Positions 1-8,880 of a stretch of DNA of 18,661 nt are shown here, piece after piece. The first letter of the stretch is position 1. The number at the start of each line of letters is the position of its first letter. The DNA comes from CAZBGL01 sp964491375. GTDB taxonomy: Bacteria; Desulfobacterota; Deferrisomatia; Deferrisomatales; Deferrisomataceae. Location of the stretch: positions 1 through 18,661 of the forward strand of contig CAZBGL010000155.1 in assembly GCA_964491375.1 (NCBI GenBank), in the 5' to 3' direction. Both the position numbers and the translations under genes were made by a program. The notes under the pieces were generated by a model. The model saw only the letters and a list, made by a program, of their open reading frames with translations. It did not search any database and was not told the origin of the DNA.

Positions 1-1209
1 GACCCGGCCGTCCACGGGAATCCGCTCGCCCGGCCGCACCCGGATCTGATCGCCCACCTCCACCTCGTCCACGGGCACCTCCACCTCGGTGCTGTCCCGC
101 AGCACCCGGGCGGTTTTGGGCCGCAGGTTCATGAGCTTGCGGATGGCCTCGCCGGTCCGGCCCTTGGCCGCCGCCTCCAGGGTGCGGCCGAGCAGGATGA
201 ACGCGAGAAGGAGCCCCGCGGTCTCGTAGTACAGCGGGCCTTCGCCCCGAACGGTCTGGTACAGGCTGTAGAGGTAGGCCGTGCCCGTACCCACGGCCAC
301 CAGGCTGTCCATGTTGGGGGAGAGGCGCCACAGGGCCCGGGCGCCGTTGGCGTAGAAGCTCCAGCAAGCGAGGACGACGGGCGTGCACAGGGCGAACTGG
401 ACCCAGGCCATGGTGGCCGCGGGCCAGGGGGGCACCGGGAGGCCCACCATTTCGCCCATGGCCAGGTACAGGAGCGGCAGGGCGAACGTCCAGGACACGG
501 CGAGCCGGATCCGCAAGCCCTGCGACGCTTCCCCCGCGTCCCGGGAGGGGACATTGCGCGTCCGGACGAGCTCGGCGCCGTAGCCCGCGGCCCGGACCGC
601 GTCCACCATGCGGGACACGCGGCTCCGGGCGGGGTCGTAGGCGATCCGGGCCCGGCCCTGGGCCAGATCCACGGTCACGGACAGGACCCCTTCAACCGAG
701 CGCAGGGCCTCCTCCACCCGGGCCGCGCACGCCCCCGAGGCCATGCCCGTGACCCGGAACTCCACCGTGCGCTCGGCCCCTTCCTCGCGCACGTCGTACC
801 CAGCGTCCCGGACGACCCGCCGGAGCGCTTCCGGATCCACCCGGCCCGGGTCGTAGGCCACGTACGCCTTGGAGGCCGCGAAGTTGACGTTGGCCGCGGC
901 CACCCCGGGCACCGACCGCAGAGCCCGTTCCACAGCGGCCGCACACGAGGCGCAGCTCATGCCGGTGATCTCCAGGACCTCGCGGACGCCTTCCCTTGGG
1001 TGCCCGGACACCCCGGAGGCGCGTCCGCCTTCCGGGTGTGCCGGGCCCTCCCGGAACGCCCGGAGCACCCCTTCCGGGTCGGCCCGGAAGCGCTCCCGGC
1101 ACTTGGGATGGCAGAAACAATACGTGCGTCCCTCGTGTTCAGCCGTGCCTCCCGGAGGCGAAGAGGGGTCCACCGCCATGGAACACACGGGATCGACAGC
1201 CCGGTCCAT
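1..1209 (-). CDS. copA: Copper-translocating P1B-type ATPase, YHS + two HMA domains (3' end beyond window)
   Basis: The first 403 residues of a Cu(I)-exporting P1B ATPase of the inner membrane. In order: a YHS metal-binding domain at residues 6-45 (DPVCSM, then CFCHPKC), an HMA domain at about 78-140 with metal site MSCASC (C86, C89), a second HMA domain at about 148-212, then the first membrane helices (about 232-350) and the start of the actuator domain (VRPGERIPVDG at the window edge). The catalytic DKTGT, CPC and GDGIND motifs lie outside the window. The second HMA domain is odd: its motif reads GMASGAC (155-161), so only C161 of the usual Cys pair remains. The start at 1209 follows a GGAGGA ribosome site 5 nt upstream; a nearby upstream ATG is in another frame. 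It is divergent from the DUF72 gene. The family call is firm; the metal is inferred from the domains. Confidence 0.93.
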   Translation of the reverse strand, partial: MDRAVDPVCSMAVDPSSPPGGTAEHEGRTYCFCHPKCRERFRADPEGVLRAFREGPAHPEGGRASGVSGHPREGVREVLEITGMSCASCAAAVERALRSVPGVAAANVNFAASKAYVAYDPGRVDPEALRRVVRDAGYDVREEGAERTVEFRVTGMASGACAARVEEALRSVEGVLSVTVDLAQGRARIAYDPARSRVSRMVDAVRAAGYGAELVRTRNVPSRDAGEASQGLRIRLAVSWTFALPLLYLAMGEMVGLPVPPWPAATMAWVQFALCTPVVLACWSFYANGARALWRLSPNMDSLVAVGTGTAYLYSLYQTVRGEGPLYYETAGLLLAFILLGRTLEAAAKGRTGEAIRKLMNLRPKTARVLRDSTEVEVPVDEVEVGDQIRVRPGERIPVDGRV

Positions 1210-1348
1210 CCGGATCCTCCGTTTTTTCCATGCAAGGATCGGGGCGCCCGGCCATCTTACGCATCCGCACGCCTCGGGTGAACCGCAACGTATCCACCGA
1301 CTCCCGCCCCCGGGACCCCCCTCACCAGGGGGTGCGGTCACGCCGCAT

Positions 1349-1408
1349 GCGATCCCGCTGCGGCAACCCGCTTGCTCCGGTCCCGCTTGCAGCAGCCGGC
1401 GGGATCGC
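1349..1408. repeat. Inverted repeat, 10-bp arms, upstream of the DUF72 gene
   Basis: GCGATCCCGC (1349-1358) and GCGGGATCGC (1399-1408) are perfect reverse complements 40 nt apart, in the 237-bp gap between the divergent copper ATPase and DUF72 genes. The right arm ends 38 nt before the DUF72 start, so a transcript reading plus would carry it as a leader hairpin. It could be an RNA structure or a paired operator. No function is shown. Confidence 0.5.
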
Positions 1409-1446
1409 GCACCATGTGCCCGCACCGTCGTTGGGGAGGAAGCGGG

Positions 1447-2460
1447 ATGGCGGATACGGAGCCTGGCTGGTCCACCCTACCCGATCCCGAGGCGTACCGT
1501 TTCCGCGCCCTCCATCCCAGAGTCCACCTGGGCACGGCCAGCGACCGGTACGCCGGATGGCTCGGCCAGATCTACACGCCCGAGCGCTACCGGGGGCGGA
1601 TCACCCGCCGCATCCGCCGGCTGGGCGGGCGCCGATTCGTGGAGGCGGTGCTCCCCGTGGAAAGCGTTCTGGAGTACTTCGAGCACTTCGAGGTGCTGGA
1701 GATCGACTTCACGTTCTACCGTCCCCTCCTGGACCCGGAGGGCCGACCCACCTCTTCGCTGCGGGCCCTGCGGGAGTATGCCCGCCGCATGGGGCCAGGC
1801 GACCGGCTGATCCTCAAGGCTCCCCGGGAGTTCTTCGCGCGGAGGGTTCGGCGGGACGACCGGATGGAGTTGAATCCCTCGTACCTGGACGCCGAGGGGT
1901 TCGGTCGGCGTTTCTACGAGCCCGCCCGGGGCGTGCTCGGCGACCGGCTCGGGGGCATCGTGTTCGAGCAGGAATACCAACGTGCAGCCGCCCGCACCCC
2001 GCCTGCCGAACTCGCAGACGAGCTGGATCGATTCTTTCGGGCGATCCCCGGGGACGTGATCTATCATGCGGAGCTCCGCACCCCGTCGTACCTGGCCCGC
2101 CCGGTGTTGGACGCGCTGGAGGCCCGCGGCGTGGGGCTCGTGTTCTCCCACTGGACCTGGCTCCCGCCCCTGAGGGAACAGTTCCGGCGCACCGGCCGAA
2201 GGTTCACGAACCGGGGTGGTCGATGCCTGATCCGGCTCATGACGCCGCGTGAGGTCCGGTACGAGGATGCCTACCTCAGGGCATACCCGTTCGACCGGTT
2301 GGTGGAGGGCCTGATGTCGCCGGACATGATCGGGGACGTCGTGGGGATCGTGCGCGAGGCGGCGGCCCGGGGGGTGCACGCCGACGTGGTGGTGAACAAC
2401 CGGGCAGGGGGCAACGCGCCGGAAATCGCCCGCCTCATCGGCCTGGCCCTGACACGATGA
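1447..2460 (+). CDS. DUF72 (YecE-like) family protein
   Basis: A 337-residue protein of the DUF72 family, a TIM-barrel-like fold of unknown biochemical role. Visible family features are the N-terminal HLGTASDRYAGW segment, the stretch VLEYFEHFEVLEIDFTFYRP, the strand RLILKAPREFF, a central SHWTWLPPL and the C-terminal VNNRAGGNAPEIA, close to the usual family ending. Typical members are 240-300 residues, so this one is slightly long. ATG 1447 was chosen because GGAGGAAG lies just upstream; the frame is open further upstream to 1372 without a better ribosome site. It is convergent with the DUF302 gene 30 bp downstream. Nothing ties it to copper apart from position. Confidence 0.88.
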   Translation: MADTEPGWSTLPDPEAYRFRALHPRVHLGTASDRYAGWLGQIYTPERYRGRITRRIRRLGGRRFVEAVLPVESVLEYFEHFEVLEIDFTFYRPLLDPEGRPTSSLRALREYARRMGPGDRLILKAPREFFARRVRRDDRMELNPSYLDAEGFGRRFYEPARGVLGDRLGGIVFEQEYQRAAARTPPAELADELDRFFRAIPGDVIYHAELRTPSYLARPVLDALEARGVGLVFSHWTWLPPLREQFRRTGRRFTNRGGRCLIRLMTPREVRYEDAYLRAYPFDRLVEGLMSPDMIGDVVGIVREAAARGVHADVVVNNRAGGNAPEIARLIGLALTR

Positions 2461-2464
2461 CCAC

Positions 2465-2479
2465 GGCCCCTGTGGGGCC
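2465..2479. terminator. Short GC hairpin between convergent genes
   Basis: GGCCCC-TGT-GGGGCC forms a perfect 6-bp stem with a 3-nt loop in the 30-bp gap between the convergent DUF72 and DUF302 stops. It could act as a two-way terminator, but neither strand has a following T tract, so this is a weak call. Confidence 0.4.
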
Positions 2480-2490
2480 CGGGAGCCCGG

Positions 2491-2874
2491 TCAGACCGCC
2501 TCGTCGATCATGGACTTGACGGCCCGCTCCACTTCCTCGGCTACGGGCTGCAGGGCCTCGGACCCGGGGAACGTGCGCAAGAGCGCCGTGGGCAGGAGCG
2601 TACCGATCCGGGTCTTCCCCTCCTCCTCGTACACCGAGATCCGGCAGGGAAGCGCCGTACTCACCGACATGTTGGCCGTAAGCACCTGGGACGCTCGATG
2701 GGGGTTGCAAACCTCCAGGATGCGACACGCGTGGGGGAAATCCACCCCTTTCTCCCGCATCTTGGCCTGGAGGTCGTAGGTATGGAGCACACCGAATCCG
2801 TGACGTTTCACCGCCTCGGCCAGGTCCCGTTCGGCTCGTTCCACGGTCTTGTCCGTCTCTTTCACGTACAGCAT
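2491..2874 (-). CDS. DUF302 domain protein
   Basis: A 127-residue protein lacking a signal peptide and membrane segments, matching the DUF302 family: an N-terminal helix that starts VERAERDLAEAVKRHGFGVL, the HTYDLQAKMREKG segment, CRILEVCNPHRASQVL, and the MSVSTALPCRISVYEEEGKTRIG core. DUF302 proteins are small, often encoded near heavy-metal ATPases or redox proteins, and have no settled function. ATG 2874 has GGGAGG upstream. It is the last gene of a minus-strand set: its start lies 14 nt after the stop of the broken Tat/beta-barrel gene, which follows the second copper ATPase, so co-transcription and a role in metal stress are likely. Its three cysteines do not form an obvious known motif. 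Confidence 0.85.
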   Translation of the reverse strand: MLYVKETDKTVERAERDLAEAVKRHGFGVLHTYDLQAKMREKGVDFPHACRILEVCNPHRASQVLTANMSVSTALPCRISVYEEEGKTRIGTLLPTALLRTFPGSEALQPVAEEVERAVKSMIDEAV

Positions 2875-2888
2875 CGGGCAACCTCCCT

Positions 2889-3579
2889 TCAGCGGACATA
2901 GCCGTGCTCCAGGTTGAGAATGGAGTCGCGCTCTCCGATGTAGTCGTTGAACACGCTTTCAAAGTCGAAGCTCAGACCCGCCTCGATCCGGTGTTCCTCG
3001 CCGTAACCCACCGCCCGGGCCAGGTCACCGGACCGATCGGTATACCGGTACTGGGGCAGGAACTCCACGCCGTCGCCCAGGCGGTAGCGTACCGTGGGCG
3101 CCAGACTCCACTCCCCGGCGTCCGCATCGCGGTAGTCCTTGTAACCCGCCGTGAGTGCCGCCCGCCACACCCCGCCGGCCACAAATGCATATTTCCATGT
3201 GTCGCTGCCGGCGTTGACCTTCTGGGCATCCCATCCCACTCCCACCTGGCGGAGCGGCCCCCCTTGGTCTCCGCATCCAGCTTGCCGAGCCGCACGAGGA
3301 GCATGCGTTCCTTCATGCGCCGGAGCATGGCGTTGAGCTCCTCTCGCACGAAGTCGATCTCCCCAGCTCGTGGGAATGAGGCAGTTCCGGAGGAGCCACA
3401 AGGGCCACTCTCCCCTCGGGTGGGATCTTGGGCACGGCCGCCTGGGCCTTGGCTGCCAGATCCGCTGCGGCCGCGCCCGCTGCCACAGCCAGGCCGGTTT
3501 TCAGAAACGCCCGCCTTGGGAGGCCGTGTGGTTTGTCCAGCGCCCCATCGCCCTTCCGGGGCCCCTCCGCGTCGGCCAT
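2889..3579 (-). pseudogene. Tat-signal protein with beta-barrel-like C-terminus, broken by two frameshifts
   Basis: The coding sense moves through three frames. Frame one (3579 to about 3364) gives a twin-arginine leader: PRRAFLKTG, a hydrophobic Ala/Gly stretch, then AKAQA. Frame two (about 3363 to 3264) gives a charged helical part with REELNAMLRRMKERM. Frame three (about 3258 to 2889) gives alternating aromatic strands such as KYAFVAGGVWRAALTAGYKDY and VEFLPQYRYTDRSGD, like an outer-membrane barrel. Each junction sits at a homopolymer (4 G at 3361-3364; 6 G at 3258-3263, minus-strand reading) and adding one G at each restores a single frame of about 230 residues. ATG 3579 follows AGGAGGG. 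A Tat leader on a barrel-like protein is unusual. It lies between a copper ATPase and DUF302, probably co-transcribed. Two sequencing errors would explain it as well as true decay; I recognise no named family. Confidence 0.72.
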
Positions 3580-3631
3580 GGTGTGACCCTCCTCTCTCCG
3601 GTTCATGCCGTGGAAGTTCCGAGGCCAGGGG

Positions 3632-6100
<2,469 letters not shown>

Positions 6101-6225
6101 GGAACTTCTTCCTCCCGCAGTCAACCGAAGGCCCCTGTTGTCGGCACCCCAAAAAAATGCAATCCCCTTGCCGGAACACGAGGGAACGGCCTTTACCGGG
6201 CCTCCGTGGGTTCGGGTCCGGGCAA

Positions 6226-6245
6226 GAACGAGGAAGTCCTCGTTC
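6226..6245. promoter_or_regulatory. 20-bp perfect palindrome between divergent genes (operator candidate)
   Basis: GAACGAGGA-AG-TCCTCGTTC has 9-bp perfect arms around a 2-bp centre. It lies in the 247-bp divergent gap between the copper ATPase (start 6100) and the selenoprotein (start 6348). The 2-nt centre is too short for a good RNA hairpin loop, so a dimeric regulator site is the better guess. It does not match the CueR copper-box pattern I know. Confidence 0.45.
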
Positions 6246-6347
6246 CATCGGGGCTCAAGGAAGCGAAGGCTGTAGAATGGTCAACAGGTCGTGACGAATA
6301 CTCCCCACCCCCGGAGGGGGGCTCAGCCAGAGCGAAGAGAGAACACC

Positions 6348-7193
6348 GTGGGACGGACCTGGAATCGTCTGATGGCGAAGATCTTCACCCGCTTCCCGTC
6401 TCTGGCCGCCCGGTGGGCCTGGACGATGGAAGCGAACCGCGCCTCGATCCCCTGGGCCGTGCCCCGGGTCCCCCTGCGGGAGGCCCGCGTGGCCCTGGTG
6501 ACCACGGGCGGGGTCCACCTGCGGTCGCAGCCGCCGTTCGATATGAGCGACCCCGACGGCGATCCCACCTTCCGGGAAATACCGGCTGGGGTTTCCCACG
6601 AAGAACTCACGATCACCCACGACTACTACGACCACGCCGACGCCGACCGGGACGTGAACCTGGTGCTCCCGGTGGACCGGCTGCGGGAACTGGTGGACCA
6701 CGCCGCTCTGGGATGCCTCCACTCCCCGCTCTACGGGTTCATGGGGCACATCGCCGGTCGCCACGTGGAGGCCCTGGTCCGGCGCCACGCGCCGGAGGTG
6801 GCCCGCAGGCTCCGGGCCGGAGGAGTCCACTACGCGCTCTTGGTGCCCGCCTGAGGGTTGTGCAACCGGTCCGTGGGACTGGTGGCACGGGAGATCGAAC
6901 GGGTGGGGATCCCCACGGTGTCCCTCTCCATCGTGCGGGAGATCACAGAGAAGACCCCGCCTCCCCGGGCCCTGTACCTGCGCTTCCCCTTTGGGCACGC
7001 CCTGGGGGAGGCCGGCAACCCCAACCAGCACTTTGCCGTGCTGTACCGGGCGTTCCGGCTGCTCTTCCGTGCGGATCGCCCCGGAACCATCGAAGAGGCG
7101 GGCCTGCGGTGGCGCCGGGAACGTCACGACCCGCCGGATTGGGAGGCCTTCCGGGCGATGGCCCCCGCGCCGCCGGCCGCTCCCGATCCCTGA
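6348..7193 (+). CDS. Selenoprotein of the glycine/betaine/sarcosine/D-proline reductase B (GrdB/PrdB-like) family
   Basis: One 281-residue protein read through an in-frame TGA at 6852-6854 as selenocysteine 169. Homology-like sequence runs on both sides of the TGA: before it, REARVALVTTGGVHLR, DPDGDPTFREIP and ITHDYYDHADADRDVNLV; across it, YALLVPA-U-GLCNRSVGLV; after it, EIERVGIPTVS, VREITEK and ALYLRFPFGHALGE. The U169-G-L-C172 motif matches the UxxC redox site of this family, and a SECIS-like hairpin follows directly. GTG 6348 fits the N-terminal length of relatives I recall (a short lead before AKIFTRFP); ATG 6372 and GTG 6291 are alternatives. Outside amino-acid-fermenting clostridia these stand-alone proteins lack a known substrate, so the reaction is unknown. 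A plain nonsense mutation is unlikely because conservation continues past the TGA. Confidence 0.88.
6865..6883 (+). promoter_or_regulatory. Bacterial SECIS-like hairpin for selenocysteine insertion
   Basis: ACCGGTCC-GTG-GGACTGGT forms an 8-bp stem (one G-U pair) with a GUG apical loop. The loop G and U are bases 22 and 23 counted from the U of the UGA at 6852, about where the SelB-contacting G and U sit in the E. coli fdhF SECIS. The hairpin lies inside the coding sequence, as expected in bacteria. Confidence 0.75.
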
Positions 7194-7223
7194 TCCACCC
7201 CTGGACGATCTCCCTCCTGCCCC

Positions 7224-7310
7224 CATTATTTTTTATCTTGACGCTCAATAATATTTGTGAGATCGTCTCTAAAAATTGACATATATATGGCATTTTATCT
7301 CCTTGGAAGG
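7224..7310 (+). promoter_or_regulatory. AT-rich upstream region of the siroheme reductase gene
   Basis: About 87 bp of strikingly AT-rich sequence in an otherwise GC-rich window, between the selenoprotein stop and the reductase start. It includes T/A runs, a TTGA-CGC-TCAA inverted repeat (7238-7248) and TTGACA (7276-7281). A promoter or regulator-binding region is likely, but I could not find a -35/-10 pair with good spacing that leaves room for the ribosome site. Confidence 0.5.
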
Positions 7311-7316
7311 CGTGAT

Positions 7317-8255
7317 ATGCCGATCAAGCCTTCGGAGTTCTACACGCCCAAGGTCCTGGATGCACAACTCACGGGGATGATCAAGACGGTGGGCGAAAAC
7401 GAGTTCTCGGCTCGCCTGAAGATCCCCGCGGGCATCCTCACCGCCGAGGTGCTGGAACACCTGGCCCGCATCTCCAGGGAGTACGGCCGGGGCGAGATCT
7501 ATCTGACCCAACGTCTGGGCATGGAGGTTCCCGGTATCACGGGGGAACGGTTCCCCGCCGTGCGCGAGGCCCTGGCCCGCGCCGGCATCGCCCTGGCCGG
7601 CTGCGGGCCCCGGATGCGGTCCACCGCGTCGTGCAAGGGCACTGTGTGCCCCCACGGGAATCTGGACACGTTCCGCATCACCTGGGAAATCGACAGGCGG
7701 TTCAACGACGCCGAGGTCCTACCCCACAAGTTCAAGGTCGGGGTGGCGGGATGCGCCTCCACCTGCTCCAAGCCCCAGCTCAACGACGTGGGTCTCATGG
7801 GCGCGGCCGAACCCGAATGCGACCGGGAGGCGTGCACCGGCTGCGGGGTGTGCGTGGAGGCATGTCATCTCGGCGCCATCGAACTCCGGGACGGCAAGGC
7901 GGTCGTCGACCGGAGACGATGCGTCACGTGTGGCGACTGCATCAAGGCCTGCCCGCTCGACGCCATGAAGACCCTCCGGAGGGGGATCCACGTGTTCGCG
8001 GGGGGGCGGTGGGGCCGGGAGCGGCAGATCGGCGCCCAGATCGCCCGGTTCCTGACCGAGACCGAGGCCCTGGACACGGTGGGCCGCATCAAGGCGTGGT
8101 ACCGGGACAACGGCCGCCCCAAGGAACGACTGGGCCAGAGCATCCTCCGGGTGGGGGTGCGGAGGTTCCAGGCGGAGGTCTTGGAGGGGATCCCCCGTGA
8201 GAAATGGGTGGAGATGACCCCCGAGGCGGAGGCCCGCTTTCAGGCGATGCGGTAG
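7317..8255 (+). CDS. Siroheme/[4Fe-4S] sulfite (nitrite) reductase-like protein with 2[4Fe-4S] ferredoxin domain (AsrC/Fsr-type)
   Basis: A 312-residue cytoplasmic protein of the nitrite/sulfite reductase superfamily. Residues about 25-95 form the ferredoxin-like half-domain (IYLTQRLGMEVPGI). The siroheme-[4Fe-4S] ligands are C106, C111, C146 and C150 (SCKGTVCPHG and GCASTCSKPQ). A 2[4Fe-4S] ferredoxin insert follows (C173, C176, C179, C183; C202, C205, C208, C212), and the reductase fold resumes after it. The likely reaction is sulfite to sulfide; nitrite cannot be excluded. Size and order resemble AsrC and small Fsr-type reductases. The first Cys pair is spaced C-X4-C, not the often-quoted C-X5-C. 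ATG 7317 follows GGAAGG; upstream starts lack a ribosome site. No AsrA/AsrB partner is nearby. TusA-like and E1-like genes downstream suggest an assimilatory or sulfur-transfer role. Confidence 0.86.
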   Translation: MPIKPSEFYTPKVLDAQLTGMIKTVGENEFSARLKIPAGILTAEVLEHLARISREYGRGEIYLTQRLGMEVPGITGERFPAVREALARAGIALAGCGPRMRSTASCKGTVCPHGNLDTFRITWEIDRRFNDAEVLPHKFKVGVAGCASTCSKPQLNDVGLMGAAEPECDREACTGCGVCVEACHLGAIELRDGKAVVDRRRCVTCGDCIKACPLDAMKTLRRGIHVFAGGRWGRERQIGAQIARFLTETEALDTVGRIKAWYRDNGRPKERLGQSILRVGVRRFQAEVLEGIPREKWVEMTPEAEARFQAMR

Positions 8256-8375
8256 GAGCGCCAGCCGGGGCGGGGGTTGGAAGCTCCGGTGGGCCGGGGG
8301 AGGCGGCCTGCTTGCAGTACACTGAGTTTGTGGGACGAGGAGCGGCCTTGGCTCGGGTAGGAGTCGGTGGCCGTA

Positions 8376-8554
8376 GCCGGGAGGGCCCCCTGGCTCGGGC
8401 GGGCGCGAACACGCGGTATGCAACCTCGCCGCGGCAACCCGCCGCTCGGAAACGCCCGGTGAGCATCCTCGGGCTACGCCCTCGCCGCTTGGAAGCTTCA
8501 GGGCCGCGGCGATCGTAGGGGCCGCGCCCGCACCTCGCAGGGGGCCCTCCCGGC
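8376..8554. repeat. 179-bp imperfect inverted repeat between reductase and tusA-like genes
   Basis: The 391-bp gap 8256-8646 has no convincing gene. It holds nested perfect inverted arms: 17 bp (GCCGGGAGGGCCCCCTG at 8376-8392 with 8538-8554), 9 bp (GCGGGCGCG at 8399-8407 with 8523-8531) and 10 bp (TCGCCGCGGC at 8426-8435 with 8503-8512), separated by a symmetric 6x6 internal loop and then a larger asymmetric one. The transcript could fold into one long hairpin. Possible roles are a miniature mobile or repetitive element, a structured RNA, or an attenuator. A clear target duplication was not found. Confidence 0.7.
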
Positions 8555-8646
8555 CGTACGATGTGCGGAGTTGCCCACGGCCCCGGGGCGAGTCGGGTTC
8601 GCAGCAGCAGGCCCGTTGGAAGACCAGGATCCTGGAAGGAAAAGCC

Positions 8647-8880
8647 ATGCCGGAAAACGAGACCGTGCTCGACATCACAGGCGATGTGTGCCCCATGACC
8701 CTCGTGCGGGTCCGGATGGCCATGGACAAGATGCCCCCGGGGGGGTTTCTGCGCATTCTCATGGCCTCGGGTGAGCCCGTGGCCGGCATTCCCCGCACGC
8801 TCCGGGACGAGGGCCACGAGGTTCTCGGGATTGAGAAGCAGGGGGACGTCTTTTCGGTGAGGGTGCGGAAGAAGGCGTGA
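8647..8880 (+). CDS. TusA-family sulfur carrier/sulfurtransferase
   Basis: A 77-residue protein of the TusA/SirA family, small cytoplasmic proteins that pass persulfide sulfur. The key motif is DVCPMTLVRVRMAM with reactive cysteine C15 in the CPM context; typical TusA has CPxP, so the proline after CPM is replaced by Thr. The rest (GGFLRILMASGEPVAGIPRTLRDEGHEVL) fits the two-layer fold. Length is normal for the family. ATG 8647 follows GGAAGGAAAA. Its TGA stop overlaps the GTG start of the E1-like gene by 3 nt, indicating translational coupling. It probably supplies or receives sulfur in the same pathway as the reductase upstream and the E1 downstream. Confidence 0.88.
   Translation: MPENETVLDITGDVCPMTLVRVRMAMDKMPPGGFLRILMASGEPVAGIPRTLRDEGHEVLGIEKQGDVFSVRVRKKA

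Noticed and set aside
6852..6854. Reading the TGA as a nonsense mutation giving two separate genes
   Set aside because: The family motif continues across it with C three residues later, and a hairpin lies at SECIS distance; selenocysteine explains all of this better.
7238..7248. FNR/HcpR-type site before the reductase gene
   Set aside because: TTGA-CGC-TCAA has half-sites only 3 bp apart, whereas FNR-type sites need about 6 bp between TTGA and TCAA.
7276..7304. Sigma-70 promoter built on TTGACA at 7276
   Set aside because: No -10 box exists at 16-18 bp spacing, and such a start would leave almost no room for the ribosome site before 7317.
8204..8518. 104-codon plus-strand open frame across the inverted-repeat gap
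   Set aside because: It starts inside the reductase gene, has Gly/Ala/Arg-biased sequence and is better explained by the inverted repeat.
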